Positions 52,930-62,226 are shown, counted from the first letter of the stretch. The stretch: 64,000 nt of DNA from JAHJQZ01 sp963676075 (GCA_963676075.2 CAXXNZ010000013.1:124001-188000), one strand, 5' to 3'. The notes: generated by a model not told the origin, from the letters alone. A program made the numbers and translations.

Positions 52930-53106
52930 TGGCTGGTCGCTACCCCAACATCTGTGTGCAGGCAAAAGGACTCGTCGCTGTCCCGCGGCGAGCCCTGGTG
53001 AGATGCGCAGGCTATGCCACACGCTCGGCCCGCTAATGGCAGAGCCCTCCCGCAAGCCGGGGGTGCGCGCGTGCGGCTTTCGCGTTGTGCCAGAGGAGGC
53101 TGATAC

Positions 53107-54060
53107 GTGAGCAAACCCAATCTGGTCATGGATTTCGGCGGCACGATCATCAAGCTCGCGATCATGCGGGCCGGGAACGTCATCGCGCGCAGCACGGTCA
53201 ACAATCACTCCGACGCGGGCGATCTCGACAAGGTGGCGGAACTCGCCCTCGACCTTTGCGCCGAAAACGGCCTGTCAGTTGACGATCTTGGCGGCGTCGG
53301 CCTGTCCGCGCCAGGCATTATCGACGCTGAAGCCAAGGTGCCGCTGTCGATCAACGGCAAGTATCAATACATGGTTGGTGTCGATCTCGGTGCCTGGGGA
53401 CAGACGACCTTCGGCCTGCCGATGGTCGTCGACAACGATGCCCGCATGGCGCTTTGCGGCGAAGTTGGATACGGCGTCGCCAAAGGCGCGAGCAACGCGG
53501 TGATCATGATCCTTGGCACCGGCGTCGGTACGGCCGCGATGATCGATGGCAGGCTGCTGCGCGGTGCCCACCAGCAGGCCGGCATTCTTGGCGGCCACAT
53601 GACCATCGAGACGAACGGCTATCGCTGCACCTGCGGAAATCGTGGCTGCGTCGAGGCCGAGGCCGGCTCGTGGAACATGCCGACCATCGTCCGGAATCAC
53701 CCTGATTTTGCCGGATCCGCACTTGGTCGAGCAGAGGTCCTGGACTTCAGGGCCATCGTCGAGGCCCATCGCGCCGGCGATCAGGTCGCGACCGATGTCT
53801 TCGCGCGACTGATCCAGTGTTGGGCGACAGGCGTGATCAATCTCATCCACGCCTATGACCCAGAAACCGTCATCCTCAGCGGCGGCTTGATGAAGGCACA
53901 CGACCTGGTTCTGGCGCCGTTGCGCGACCACGTCGCCGCCAACGCCTGGGTGCCGTCCGGTCTGCCTGAATTTCGCATCGCCGCAGACAGCAACCTCTCG
54001 GTGCTGATGGGGCTCGACTACCAAATCAATCACACCGAAAACAAGGCGCGCCTGCCATGA
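53107..54060 (+). CDS. ROK family sugar kinase
   Basis: 317 residues. N-terminal phosphate loop VMDFGGTIIKLAIM, then GVGLSAPGIIDAE, the catalytic Asp in VVDNDARMALCGE, ILGTGVGTAAMIDG, and the ROK zinc motif in HMTIETNGYRCTCGNRGCVEAE. Likely a hexokinase (glucose, mannose or fructose). No DNA-binding domain. GTG start with an AGAGGAGG ribosome binding site, 177 bp after the ATP-binding gene. Overlaps the next gene by 4 bp. Confidence 0.93.
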   Translation: MSKPNLVMDFGGTIIKLAIMRAGNVIARSTVNNHSDAGDLDKVAELALDLCAENGLSVDDLGGVGLSAPGIIDAEAKVPLSINGKYQYMVGVDLGAWGQTTFGLPMVVDNDARMALCGEVGYGVAKGASNAVIMILGTGVGTAAMIDGRLLRGAHQQAGILGGHMTIETNGYRCTCGNRGCVEAEAGSWNMPTIVRNHPDFAGSALGRAEVLDFRAIVEAHRAGDQVATDVFARLIQCWATGVINLIHAYDPETVILSGGLMKAHDLVLAPLRDHVAANAWVPSGLPEFRIAADSNLSVLMGLDYQINHTENKARLP

Positions 54061-55856
54061 CGACATCCACGCCCAGCAACAGCAATTACGACCGCTTCCC
54101 GCGCGTCGACGTTCCTGGTCATTCTGCTCTAGTCGGTGGGGAACAGGTGTTCGACCGGATCGGTCAGTCGGCATTTTCGCGGGCCGAAATGCCGCTCGTG
54201 GCCATCGACTGTTATCCGGGTGTCGACCTCGATGCACTGAAGCGGGACATTGCCGGTAAGCTCCCGCAGTTCGACATTGTCGATGTTGAGGCCGAAGCAG
54301 CCCATGGCGAGGCAGCGCTTTCCGAAATGATGCAGCGCTGGCTGACAGAGGATCGTGTTTTCGGTGTATTGGCGCCGTTCCGTCTTTCCGAATTCTATGA
54401 GTCCGAAAAGCTGGAGCACCTGCGGGCACGGCTGGCGGCGCGCAAGCGCCCCACCGTCGTGGTCGGCCTGGGCGCAACGCTGGCTGCGCCGGAAGCCGAT
54501 ATAACCGTGCTTGCCGACATGCCGCGTTGGGAATTGCAGCAGCGCATGCGCAAGGGGGTGCCGAACTGGCGCTGTTCCAATGGCGACGAAGACATCCTGC
54601 GCAAATTCAAGCGTGGCTTTTTCGTCGAGTGGCGGGCGGCCGACCGGCACAAGCAGACCTTGTTCGACCGCATCGATTTCCTGCTCGACACCACCGATGT
54701 CGACACGGTGAAACTGATCACCGGCGACGCCTTTCGCGACGGCCTGGAAAGGGCCAGCGGACAGCCATTCCGGGTCATGCCGTTCTTCGATCCGGGTGTT
54801 TGGGGCGGGCAGTGGATGAAGACGACCTGCGGTCTCGATACCAGCGCAAAGAACTACGCCTGGTGCTTTGACTGCGTGCCAGAGGAAAACAGCCTGCTCC
54901 TCGGATTTGGCAACGAGACGATCGAAATCCCCTCGATCAATCTCGTCTTCCGCCATCCGGTGGCGCTTCTCGGCGATCGCACTCACGCCCGGTTCGGCGC
55001 CGAATTCCCCATCCGCTTCGATCTGCTCGATACGATGGGCGGAGGAAACCTGTCGCTGCAGGTGCATCCGCTCACCGAGTACATCCAGGCCAATTTCGGC
55101 ATGCACTACACGCAGGACGAGAGCTATTACATCCTCGATGCCGAACCCGGTTCATCGGTCTATCTGGGGGTGCAGGAAGGCATCGAGCCCGCCGAAATGC
55201 TCGAGTCATTGCGCGTCGCGGAAACCGGCGCGGAGGCTTTCCCGGCCGAAAAGTTCGTCAATCAGTTCCCGGCGAAAAAGCACGATCACTTCCTGATTCC
55301 AGCCGGAACGGTGCATTGCTCGGGCGCCGGCACAATGGTGCTCGAAATCTCGGCTACCCCTTACATCTTCACTTTCAAGCTATGGGATTGGGGTCGGCTC
55401 GGTCTCGACGGTCTGCCGCGGCCTGTTCACATCGATCACGGTGAAGCCGTCATACAGTGGAAGCGCGACACCGCATTCGCGCGCGACCAGCTCGTCGACC
55501 GTGTCGAGAAGATCGCTTCGGGTGACGGCTGGGAAGAAGAACGCACCGGGCTTCATCACCGGGAATTCATCGAGGTGCGGCGGCACTGGTTCACCAAATC
55601 GGTCACGCATGACACGCGTGGAACGGTGAATGTCCTCAATCTGGTGGAAGGCACCGAGGCCGAAGTTTCGAGTCCGACAGGCGCGTTCGATCCCTATGTC
55701 GTTCACTACGCCGAGACCTTCATCGTGCCGGCAGCAGTCGGCAAATACGTGATCTCGCCCACGGCAAGAAGCCAAGGCAGTCGACTGGCGACCGTCAAGG
55801 CGTTCGTCCGCGACACCGAAATCGATTCCCCGGCCAGCGCCGACAGCCACAAGTAA
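54057..55856 (+). CDS. Class I mannose-6-phosphate isomerase, long two-part form
   Basis: 599 residues, almost twice the usual 320-400 of bacterial ManA. Residues from about 240 show the type I isomerase core: PFFDPGVWGGQWMKT, zinc-binding GGGNLSLQVHPLTEYIQ, the Glu in QDESYYILDAEPGSS, and HDHFLIPAGTVHCSGAG. The first 230 residues (with RKRPTVVVGLGATLAAPEAD and ADMPRWELQQRMRKG) look like a nucleoside-kinase-like fold without a P-loop, seen in some long isomerases. Interconverts mannose-6-phosphate and fructose-6-phosphate. Confidence 0.87.
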   Translation: MTTSTPSNSNYDRFPRVDVPGHSALVGGEQVFDRIGQSAFSRAEMPLVAIDCYPGVDLDALKRDIAGKLPQFDIVDVEAEAAHGEAALSEMMQRWLTEDRVFGVLAPFRLSEFYESEKLEHLRARLAARKRPTVVVGLGATLAAPEADITVLADMPRWELQQRMRKGVPNWRCSNGDEDILRKFKRGFFVEWRAADRHKQTLFDRIDFLLDTTDVDTVKLITGDAFRDGLERASGQPFRVMPFFDPGVWGGQWMKTTCGLDTSAKNYAWCFDCVPEENSLLLGFGNETIEIPSINLVFRHPVALLGDRTHARFGAEFPIRFDLLDTMGGGNLSLQVHPLTEYIQANFGMHYTQDESYYILDAEPGSSVYLGVQEGIEPAEMLESLRVAETGAEAFPAEKFVNQFPAKKHDHFLIPAGTVHCSGAGTMVLEISATPYIFTFKLWDWGRLGLDGLPRPVHIDHGEAVIQWKRDTAFARDQLVDRVEKIASGDGWEEERTGLHHREFIEVRRHWFTKSVTHDTRGTVNVLNLVEGTEAEVSSPTGAFDPYVVHYAETFIVPAAVGKYVISPTARSQGSRLATVKAFVRDTEIDSPASADSHK

Positions 55857-55909
55857 CAAGAGGAGACGGGATCGGCCTTCAGTGTGTGCGCCGACACCCC
55901 GTACTGAAC

Positions 55910-57103
55910 ATGATCGATAGTTACAGTGCTGCAACCGCGTTCTTCGCCAAGACCCTCGCGGTCTGGTCCGATGCCGGGGTCGATCCGTGTGACGGCGATT
56001 TCGTCGAGGCACTGAGTGTTGAGGGCACACCGCTTCTCGACATGCCGCGCCGCGGTCGGACGCAGGCCCGGCAGGTTCTGACCTTCGCCATGGCACATGC
56101 CATGGGCGACGATCCTGACGGTCATCTTCTGGACGTGGCCCAGCGTGGCTACGAGGTTCTGAAAACCAAATACATGCATCTCGACGGCGGGCTGTTCATG
56201 GCGGTCAATCCGGATGGATCGGTGGCCGATGCACATCGGTTCGCCTATGAGCTGGCTTTCCTGCTGATGGCGCAGGGATGGCTGCACCGGGCGACCGGTC
56301 AGAAGTGCTATGCCGAAGATGCAGAAGGCGTCTGGACCTGGCTCGAGAGCAATCTGCACGACACCGAGCATGACGGCTTCCAAATCGGACTGCCTGACGA
56401 CCGCAACGATCCGCGCCAACAAAATCCGCATATGCATCTGTTCGAAGCCTGTCTTCTCAATGTCGCCAATATCGGCGGCAAGGCATGGCGACAGCGCATG
56501 GAATGGCTTTTGGGACTGTTTCAAAACCATTTCTACGACGCCGACGAAGGCTGTCTGCGCGAGTTCTTTCAGGCTGACTGGCGCCGCCACGAAAGCGCCG
56601 GCGACCGGATCGATCCCGGTCACCATTTCGAATGGACCTGGCTGCTGGGCGTTTATGCGAAGACGACCGGCGAAATACCGGAGCAGTTGCTAAGTCTTTA
56701 CGAATATGGAAGCCGCCACGGCTTGAGCGCGCACAAGCTGGGTTGGGACGAAATCTATCCGCGCGGCAGTGAACTGCGTTTCACCTCCCGTCTCTGGGTG
56801 CAGTGCGAGGTGCTCAAGGGGCATTTGACGCTCTGGAACCTCACCGGCAACCGGTGCTTCCTGGCCAAGGCTGACGAAATGCTGGAGCTCATCCTCGAGA
56901 AGTATCTCGTCGCCGAGACCGGCTGCTGGCACGACCAGCTCGATCGAAATGGCGCGGTGATTTCCGCCAATAGCCCCGCCAGCACGCTTTATCATCTCTA
57001 CGTTGCCTTTGCCGAACATCGGTCGGCCACGTCAGGTATGGCGTTGTCAACGAGAGGGCAATTTGCGGCTGACCGGGCGCGTGTCAGCTGTTCTAACCCC
57101 TGA
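55910..57103 (+). CDS. AGE family epimerase/isomerase (mannose isomerase-like)
   Basis: 397-residue (alpha/alpha)6 barrel of the N-acylglucosamine 2-epimerase family. Conserved His-rich sites: QNPHMHLFEACLLN and DPGHHFEWTWLLG, plus RLWVQCEVLKG. The HMHLFEA form is typical of mannose or aldose-ketose isomerases rather than GlcNAc epimerases. The ATG at 55910 gives MIDSYSAATAF; a GTG at 55886 is an alternative and neither has a strong ribosome binding site. Last gene of the hexose operon, convergent with the dehydratase gene. Confidence 0.88.
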   Translation: MIDSYSAATAFFAKTLAVWSDAGVDPCDGDFVEALSVEGTPLLDMPRRGRTQARQVLTFAMAHAMGDDPDGHLLDVAQRGYEVLKTKYMHLDGGLFMAVNPDGSVADAHRFAYELAFLLMAQGWLHRATGQKCYAEDAEGVWTWLESNLHDTEHDGFQIGLPDDRNDPRQQNPHMHLFEACLLNVANIGGKAWRQRMEWLLGLFQNHFYDADEGCLREFFQADWRRHESAGDRIDPGHHFEWTWLLGVYAKTTGEIPEQLLSLYEYGSRHGLSAHKLGWDEIYPRGSELRFTSRLWVQCEVLKGHLTLWNLTGNRCFLAKADEMLELILEKYLVAETGCWHDQLDRNGAVISANSPASTLYHLYVAFAEHRSATSGMALSTRGQFAADRARVSCSNP

Positions 57104-57207
57104 TATGAACCGGCCTCTCCCAGGGCTGAACATCATCGACCATGTCATGAACGACGGTATCCGCGTGCACGGCTGGTGTCGCGAATGCATCGGCAACAAC
57201 GATAGTG

Positions 57208-58377
57208 CTACTTCCGGCCGAGCACCGAATCGCCACTGGCGATACCGCGCACATTCATCGAGCCGTCGAACAGCGGGACGTCGGTCGGCTGGTAGGGGAA
57301 GCGTCCGCAGGCGTCTTCATCGATCTCGACACCGAGCCCCGGCGCTGTAGGCGCAAGGATTGCCCCGTCCTCGAAAACGATGGATTCGCGAACGATTTCC
57401 TTTCGCCACGGCGCATCGATCATCACCATCTCGAAAATGGAAAAGTTCGGAATGGCCAGCGACAGGTGCAGGGTCATTGCATTCATGACCGGTCCGGTCG
57501 GGTTGTGCGGCGCCACCGGGATCATGCGGTTGTGGGCGAGGCCAGCCACCCATTTCGCCACCGCCATGCCACCGCAGTGGCTGACGTCGGGCTGAAGGAC
57601 ATCGACAGCGTTCTTGGCGATGGCTTCCATGAAGCGGTCCGGCACGTAGTAGCGCTCGCCGGCCGCGATCGGGACACGGGAATTGCGACGAACCTCGACA
57701 AGCGCGTCGATGCTGTCGGGAGGCGTCGGTTCCTCGATCCACCTCAGATTGAAAGGCTCCATGTCGCGCGCCAGGGCGATCGAACTCGGCACGTTGAGCC
57801 TGCCATGCAGGTCGAGCATGAGATCGACATCCTCGCCGACTTCGGAGCGCACCGCCTCGACGATCTCCACCGCCGTCATCCGTTGGCGATGGTTGAGTTC
57901 AAGACTGGCGCTCCCCAGGGGATCCCATTTGAGGGCTTTCAACCCCTGGTCCACCGCTGCCCGGGCCAGACGGGCATGGTCTTCGGGCGTGACTGCACCG
58001 AAGAACCAGTGATTGCCGTAGCACTGAACCGAGTCGCGCTGCCGGCCGCCTAGCAACTCGTAAACGGGAACGCCCAGTGCCTTGCCCTTGATGTCGAGCA
58101 TGGCGGCTTCGACGCCGCCCAGCGCACTGCGGAATACCGCGCCGTCGCGCCAGTAGCTGTCACGATGCATGGTCTCGATGTGCAGATCGACCTGGAACGG
58201 ATCCTTGCCAATCAGGTAGCGCTTGAGTTCGGAAAGCGCACCGACCACTGTTTCGGTCTTCCACTCGAGCGTCGCTTCGCCGACACCTTCGATACCCTCG
58301 TCGGTGTAGAGCTTGACGAAAACCAAGTTGGTGCGCGCCACATTGGCGACGAACACTTTCTGATCGACGATTTTCAT
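57208..58377 (-). CDS. Enolase-superfamily (mandelate racemase type) sugar-acid dehydratase
   Basis: 389 residues with the N-terminal capping domain and C-terminal TIM barrel. Metal ligands are visible in DLMLDLHGRLN, WIEEP and IAAGER; catalytic residues are likely in ALKWDPLG (K-x-D) and APHNPTGPV (His). This pattern is that of the D-galactonate dehydratase-like subgroup; exact substrate is uncertain. Third gene in an rraA-VOC-dehydratase run. Confidence 0.88.
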   Translation of the reverse strand: MKIVDQKVFVANVARTNLVFVKLYTDEGIEGVGEATLEWKTETVVGALSELKRYLIGKDPFQVDLHIETMHRDSYWRDGAVFRSALGGVEAAMLDIKGKALGVPVYELLGGRQRDSVQCYGNHWFFGAVTPEDHARLARAAVDQGLKALKWDPLGSASLELNHRQRMTAVEIVEAVRSEVGEDVDLMLDLHGRLNVPSSIALARDMEPFNLRWIEEPTPPDSIDALVEVRRNSRVPIAAGERYYVPDRFMEAIAKNAVDVLQPDVSHCGGMAVAKWVAGLAHNRMIPVAPHNPTGPVMNAMTLHLSLAIPNFSIFEMVMIDAPWRKEIVRESIVFEDGAILAPTAPGLGVEIDEDACGRFPYQPTDVPLFDGSMNVRGIASGDSVLGRK

Positions 58378-58440
58378 GACCAGGCTCTCCTCACGCGCCT
58401 GACGATTGTTCGAACGCGGGTCAAGATTAGCTTGTGAAGG

Positions 58441-58875
58441 TCAGCGCGCGCCAGCCATTTGGCGTATGGCCTGGATCTGCATGCAGTCGGGATCCATCTG
58501 CATGAACTCGATCCGAATGCCGTCGGGATCCTCAATCCAGAACTGCCAGTTGCCGTCCTCGACCTTCTTCTTGGGCGAACTGAACGGGATGCCGAGCGCT
58601 ATGATGTCGGCCTCTGCCTTGTCGATGTCCTCGACGGTCAGGCAGAAATGGTTGTTTCCAACGGCCATTTTCCCCGGCGCCCGGTCGCCCTCGCCTTCGG
58701 GGAAAAGCTCGAGATACTGGTTGTCCGTGATCTTGAGATAGACGAGCCACAGCTTGCCGTCGCGATCGAGCCGGAACATCTCGGGAATGCCGAGCTTACC
58801 CTTGTAAAATTCGAGAGAGGCCTCGATGTCCTTGACCCGGATTGCGACGTGCCCGATCGATGTGAGCTCTAGCAT
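58441..58875 (-). CDS. VOC (glyoxalase/bleomycin-resistance) family protein
   Basis: 144 residues, two beta-alpha-beta-beta-beta repeats: LTSIGHVAIRVKDIEASLEFYKGKLG with a metal-site His, and NNHFCLTVEDIDKAE then DPDGIRIEFMQMD with metal-site Glu. VOC enzymes use one divalent metal for varied reactions such as isomerisation or lyase chemistry. Inference: acts on an intermediate of the surrounding sugar-acid pathway. ATG at 58875. Confidence 0.85.
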   Translation of the reverse strand: MLELTSIGHVAIRVKDIEASLEFYKGKLGIPEMFRLDRDGKLWLVYLKITDNQYLELFPEGEGDRAPGKMAVGNNHFCLTVEDIDKAEADIIALGIPFSSPKKKVEDGNWQFWIEDPDGIRIEFMQMDPDCMQIQAIRQMAGAR

Positions 58876-58940
58876 TTCATAGTCCTGTGTTCTTTTGGGT
58901 GTGGTTTGTGCCGTCACTGCGCCCGCTTCGTTTGCGGACG

Positions 58941-59636
58941 TCACAGTCGGCCGTATTTGGCGAAGACGTCGGCAACATCGATGCCGCTGGCGACCTCTTC
59001 TCGTGTCCGCGTTTCCAGAGCGCCGATTTCTTCGGCCCGCGCCAGCACCTCATCGAGGATGCCGTCGGGAATGATCAGAACGCCGTCCATATCGCCAAAG
59101 ACCCAATCGCCGGGCTCGACACGGACATAGGCGGAAAGCGTGCCCGTCAGCGCGATTGGTTCCTCAATCCTGGAAATGCGTGTCCTCAGCCGCGATTCTA
59201 CTGGAGACAGATAGCGTGCAAACACCGGCCAGTCGGTCATCTTCATCAAAAGCGTGCCGTCGCGGGTGCCGCCATCGATGACAACGCCGACAGCGCCCTT
59301 GGCCTTGGCGGAGGTGCTGGTGAGCTCGCCCCAATGACCGGCGACGCGGTCTCCGGCGGCAGCGATCAGCACCACGCAGCCTTCATACATGCGGCGGAAG
59401 AATGTCAGGTCGGCGACGGGCTTGAAATCGTATTCGTCGTCTGTACGCGGGTCGTTGGTGATGGCGATGGTAAACGCAGGTCCGGCGACGGTCATGCCGC
59501 GATCGAGCGGCTTGATGTTCAGATCGACACACTGGTTCGGGCGCCCCATCTCTTCCATGATGTCGAAGACGGCAGCGGTGTAGAGCTTTTTCAATCGCTC
59601 CGAACGGTTTTTGATTTCTGCGACCGAACGCGCCAT
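58941..59636 (-). CDS. RraA/HMG aldolase family protein
   Basis: About 231 residues with the RraA fold: GRPNQCVDLNIKPLDRGMTVAGPAF, GVVIDGGTRDGTLL and DWVFGDMDGVLIIP. RraA relatives in catabolic clusters are 4-hydroxy-4-methyl-2-oxoglutarate or similar aldolases or oxaloacetate decarboxylases, not RNase E inhibitors. Two ATGs are possible (59639 and 59636); GGAGG lies six bases before the second. First gene of the run. Confidence 0.87.
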   Translation of the reverse strand: MARSVAEIKNRSERLKKLYTAAVFDIMEEMGRPNQCVDLNIKPLDRGMTVAGPAFTIAITNDPRTDDEYDFKPVADLTFFRRMYEGCVVLIAAAGDRVAGHWGELTSTSAKAKGAVGVVIDGGTRDGTLLMKMTDWPVFARYLSPVESRLRTRISRIEEPIALTGTLSAYVRVEPGDWVFGDMDGVLIIPDGILDEVLARAEEIGALETRTREEVASGIDVADVFAKYGRL

Positions 59637-59663
59637 CATTCACCTCCCACGGAAAAGCAAGCA

Positions 59664-59701
59664 ATGTGAATTTTTCAAATATGAACTAGTAAAATTCACA
59701 T
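59664..59701. promoter_or_regulatory. Operator-like palindrome between rraA and iclR
   Basis: Outer inverted repeat ATGTGAATTTT / AAAATTCACAT (11 bp arms) enclosing TTCA-AATA-TGAA (59674-59685). The inner core matches the palindrome upstream of the binding-protein gene at 60824. Probable IclR site for both divergent genes. Confidence 0.7.
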
Positions 59702-59749
59702 ACGTAATGTATATTTAGCGCCTGACGAGATGTCAATCGAGGGACAGTC

Positions 59750-60523
59750 ATGCCAAAGACTCAAACAGCGGAAGCTCAGGCAAAGCATCGCGTGCACGCG
59801 ATCGACAGGATGATGGAGATCCTGGTTGCGCTGGAATCGATGGAAAACGGCGCCACCATTCCCGACCTGGTGGCCATGCTGGATATCCCGCAAACGACGA
59901 TCTATCGAACCCTCAATACTCTGGCCGCTTATGATTTGGTCCGGCGCGACAGTCGCGGCTACTATCAGTTGGGGACGCGTCTTCTCGGCTTCGCCTCCCA
60001 TGTCACGCGCGATCGCAATCTGGTTCTGGTAGCGCAACGGCACATGGACCGGTTGACCGCCGAGCTGGGCGAAAGCGTCAAGCTGTCGGTTGCCGACGAT
60101 GATCATGTCCTGGTGGTGGCGACGGCACGAGGGCGGCGAGAATACGCCCTCGGCATATCGGTCGGTCAGCGCTTGCAGCTTCATGCCGGTGCGTCCGGAA
60201 AACTGTTGCTCAGCTATTATCCCCCGGAAAAGCAGGAGCGCATCCTGAGCGGCCCGCTTGAGCGGCTGACGGACAAGACGATCTGTGACCCCGGCGAGTT
60301 GCGTGACGAATTGCGCCTGATCCGATCGCGCGGTTATTCCACTGACATGAGCGAAGGCATGGCCGGCGTGAAGGCCTATGCCGTCCCGATCCTGGATGCC
60401 ACCGGCGATGTCATCGGCACGCTCAGCGTGCCGTTTCTGACGCAAAGCCGGGGCGGTGACGAAGACCAGATCATCGCCGCACTTCTGCGGACGGCCCGCG
60501 AAATCGAGCGGGAGCTGGCCTGA
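59750..60523 (+). CDS. IclR family transcriptional regulator
   Basis: 257 residues: N-terminal winged helix (MENGATIPDLVAMLDIPQTTIYRTLNTL, about residues 30-60) and a C-terminal IclR effector domain (SVKLSVADDDHVLVVATARG, GRREYALGISVGQRLQLHAGASGK, GVKAYAVPILDATGDVIG). Controls the neighbouring sugar-acid genes, as inferred from two shared TTCA-N4-TGAA palindromes. Divergent from rraA. Confidence 0.93.
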   Translation: MPKTQTAEAQAKHRVHAIDRMMEILVALESMENGATIPDLVAMLDIPQTTIYRTLNTLAAYDLVRRDSRGYYQLGTRLLGFASHVTRDRNLVLVAQRHMDRLTAELGESVKLSVADDDHVLVVATARGRREYALGISVGQRLQLHAGASGKLLLSYYPPEKQERILSGPLERLTDKTICDPGELRDELRLIRSRGYSTDMSEGMAGVKAYAVPILDATGDVIGTLSVPFLTQSRGGDEDQIIAALLRTAREIERELA

Positions 60524-60951
60524 GGCCATCTTCGTGGCGCGATACCGCACCGGCGCCAGCAGGCTCGTATCTCCCCGCAGTATGTTGTCGGGCCCATGGC
60601 TCGCTTTGCTCGGGCGCCCCGACGAAAAGGTCGGATGGCCATCCTTTGACATGACTGAACGATGAAGCGCCGCTCCCCGGCTCGTACCGGTCTGCGGGCA
60701 GGTTTGCCTCGCGGCCGCGGATCGGTCGGCACTGTCATCGCGCCCTCCAGGGTTTCACCACATCGCGCGCATCGAAAGTTTGACAGTTCGGATTTTCACG
60801 GATAGGCTAAAATGAAATCATAAAGTTCAATAATGAACTATTCTCAAAAAGAGACCGGGGCTGCAAGAGCAGTATCCCGATCGCGAATGGCGCACAGATA
60901 AGCGTCGCAAATCACACGGCGACACGTCGTCGTCGATGAGGAGGAGAAACC
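60524..60951. other. Intergenic region before the CUT1 transporter
   Basis: 428 bp. It holds the operator-like palindrome at 60824-60839 and presumably the transporter promoter. No gene is supported; short frames are without motifs. GGAGGAG just before 60952 is the ribosome binding site. Confidence 0.65.
60824..60839. promoter_or_regulatory. Candidate IclR operator upstream of the CUT1 transporter
   Basis: Perfect palindrome AGTTCA-ATAA-TGAACT, sharing TTCA-N4-TGAA with the site between rraA and iclR, 113 bp upstream of the binding-protein start. Confidence 0.72.
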
Positions 60952-62199
60952 ATGAAACCCACAAATCGTAAGCTCGCCGCAATCACGGCATTGGCTCTGG
61001 GCAGCATCTGCCTTCCGTTCGGTGCCTCTGCCGGGGAAGTCACCTGGTGGGCTCCCAACTGGGAACAGCCTCGCGTTGATGAAATCATCAAGAACTTCGA
61101 GGCCGAGTATCCCGACATCAAGGTCAAGCTCGACGTCACGGTGGCCCAGGGGCTACAGAACCGCATCCTCATCGCGCTTCAGTCGGGCAATCCCCCCGAC
61201 ATTATCGACTCCCAGAACGGCTGGAACATTCCTTTCGCATCTCAGGGTCTGCTGGCCCCGATCGACGAGCTGATGGCCAATACGGACATCGACTGGAAGG
61301 ACTTCCTTGAGTCCGGCCTGACCACGGCCCGCTACGAAGGCACCGTCTACGGTCTTCCTTACCGTATCGAGTCGCACGCGATTATCATCAATCGTGGCAT
61401 GTTCCGCGCTGCTGGTCTGGATCCGGACCGCCCGCCCAAGACCTGGGCCGAGTTCATCGAGGCGGCCAAGGCGCTGACCACCACCGGCGCTGAGGGAAAT
61501 CCGCAATACGGCTTCGCCATTACCGGCGGCGGGGAGTTCGGCAACACCGTCTACCGTTCGCTGCCGTTCCTGCGCATGATGGGTGGCGGCATCCTCAACG
61601 ACAAGGGTGAGGTCATCGTCAACACGCCTGAATCCGTTGCGGGCCTGACGTTCTATACCGACTTCTACACCTCCCTGAAGGCGTCGCCGCCCTCGACTCT
61701 CGAGAACGACGGCATCGCCAACCGGCAGCTGTTCACCGCCGGCGCCGTCGCGATGTACCAGTCGGGCCAGTACGACCTTGCAACGATACACAAGGAAAAC
61801 CCGGCTCTCGAAGTCAGCTCGATCATGATTCCGCACCCCGAGGGCAAGCAGACGACCGCGCTCCTCGGCGGCTGGAACTGGATCGTGCCCAAGGACGCGC
61901 CCAACAAGGAAGATGCGGCAACGCTTCTTGCCTATCTCGCACGTCCTGACGTCATGGGTGTTTACACCGACACGTTCCCGGCCCGCGAAAGCGCCATGTC
62001 GCAGCCGCGCTTCGCCGATCCGGAACTGGCGGCCTATCGCGAAATGCTGCCTTACGCCCGTGCCCCGTGGCCGGTCGCCGACTGGACCCAGATGACGCAG
62101 ATCTACTTCACCTACGTGCAGGAAGTCCTGACCGGATCCATGCAGCCGCAGGAAGCGATGGATTATGCGGCAGAAGAGATAAAGGCGCTGGTCCAGTAA
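60952..62199 (+). CDS. Sugar ABC transporter substrate-binding protein (CUT1 type)
   Basis: 415-residue extracellular solute-binding protein, family 1. Signal peptide MKPTNRKLAAITALALGSIC then LPFGASAGEVTWW. Fold markers: NFEAEYPDIKVKLDVTVAQG, NPPDIIDSQNGWNIPFA and FTAGAVAMYQSGQYDLATI. Imports an oligosaccharide or sugar-acid-bearing ligand; not further specified. GGAGGAG ribosome binding site. Confidence 0.93.
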   Translation: MKPTNRKLAAITALALGSICLPFGASAGEVTWWAPNWEQPRVDEIIKNFEAEYPDIKVKLDVTVAQGLQNRILIALQSGNPPDIIDSQNGWNIPFASQGLLAPIDELMANTDIDWKDFLESGLTTARYEGTVYGLPYRIESHAIIINRGMFRAAGLDPDRPPKTWAEFIEAAKALTTTGAEGNPQYGFAITGGGEFGNTVYRSLPFLRMMGGGILNDKGEVIVNTPESVAGLTFYTDFYTSLKASPPSTLENDGIANRQLFTAGAVAMYQSGQYDLATIHKENPALEVSSIMIPHPEGKQTTALLGGWNWIVPKDAPNKEDAATLLAYLARPDVMGVYTDTFPARESAMSQPRFADPELAAYREMLPYARAPWPVADWTQMTQIYFTYVQEVLTGSMQPQEAMDYAAEEIKALVQ

Positions 62200-62226
62200 C
62201 CAGAATAGCATTCCCTCCCAATGCTA

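Larger units (their letters stand above)
49459..57103 (+). other. Hexose uptake and isomerisation operon
   Basis: Seven co-directional genes after deoR: cupin isomerase, CUT2 transporter (binding protein, permease, ATPase), ROK kinase, long ManA and AGE isomerase. Overlaps (ATGA) join permease-ATPase and kinase-ManA. The set would take mannose or fructose to glucose-6-phosphate. Confidence 0.6.
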
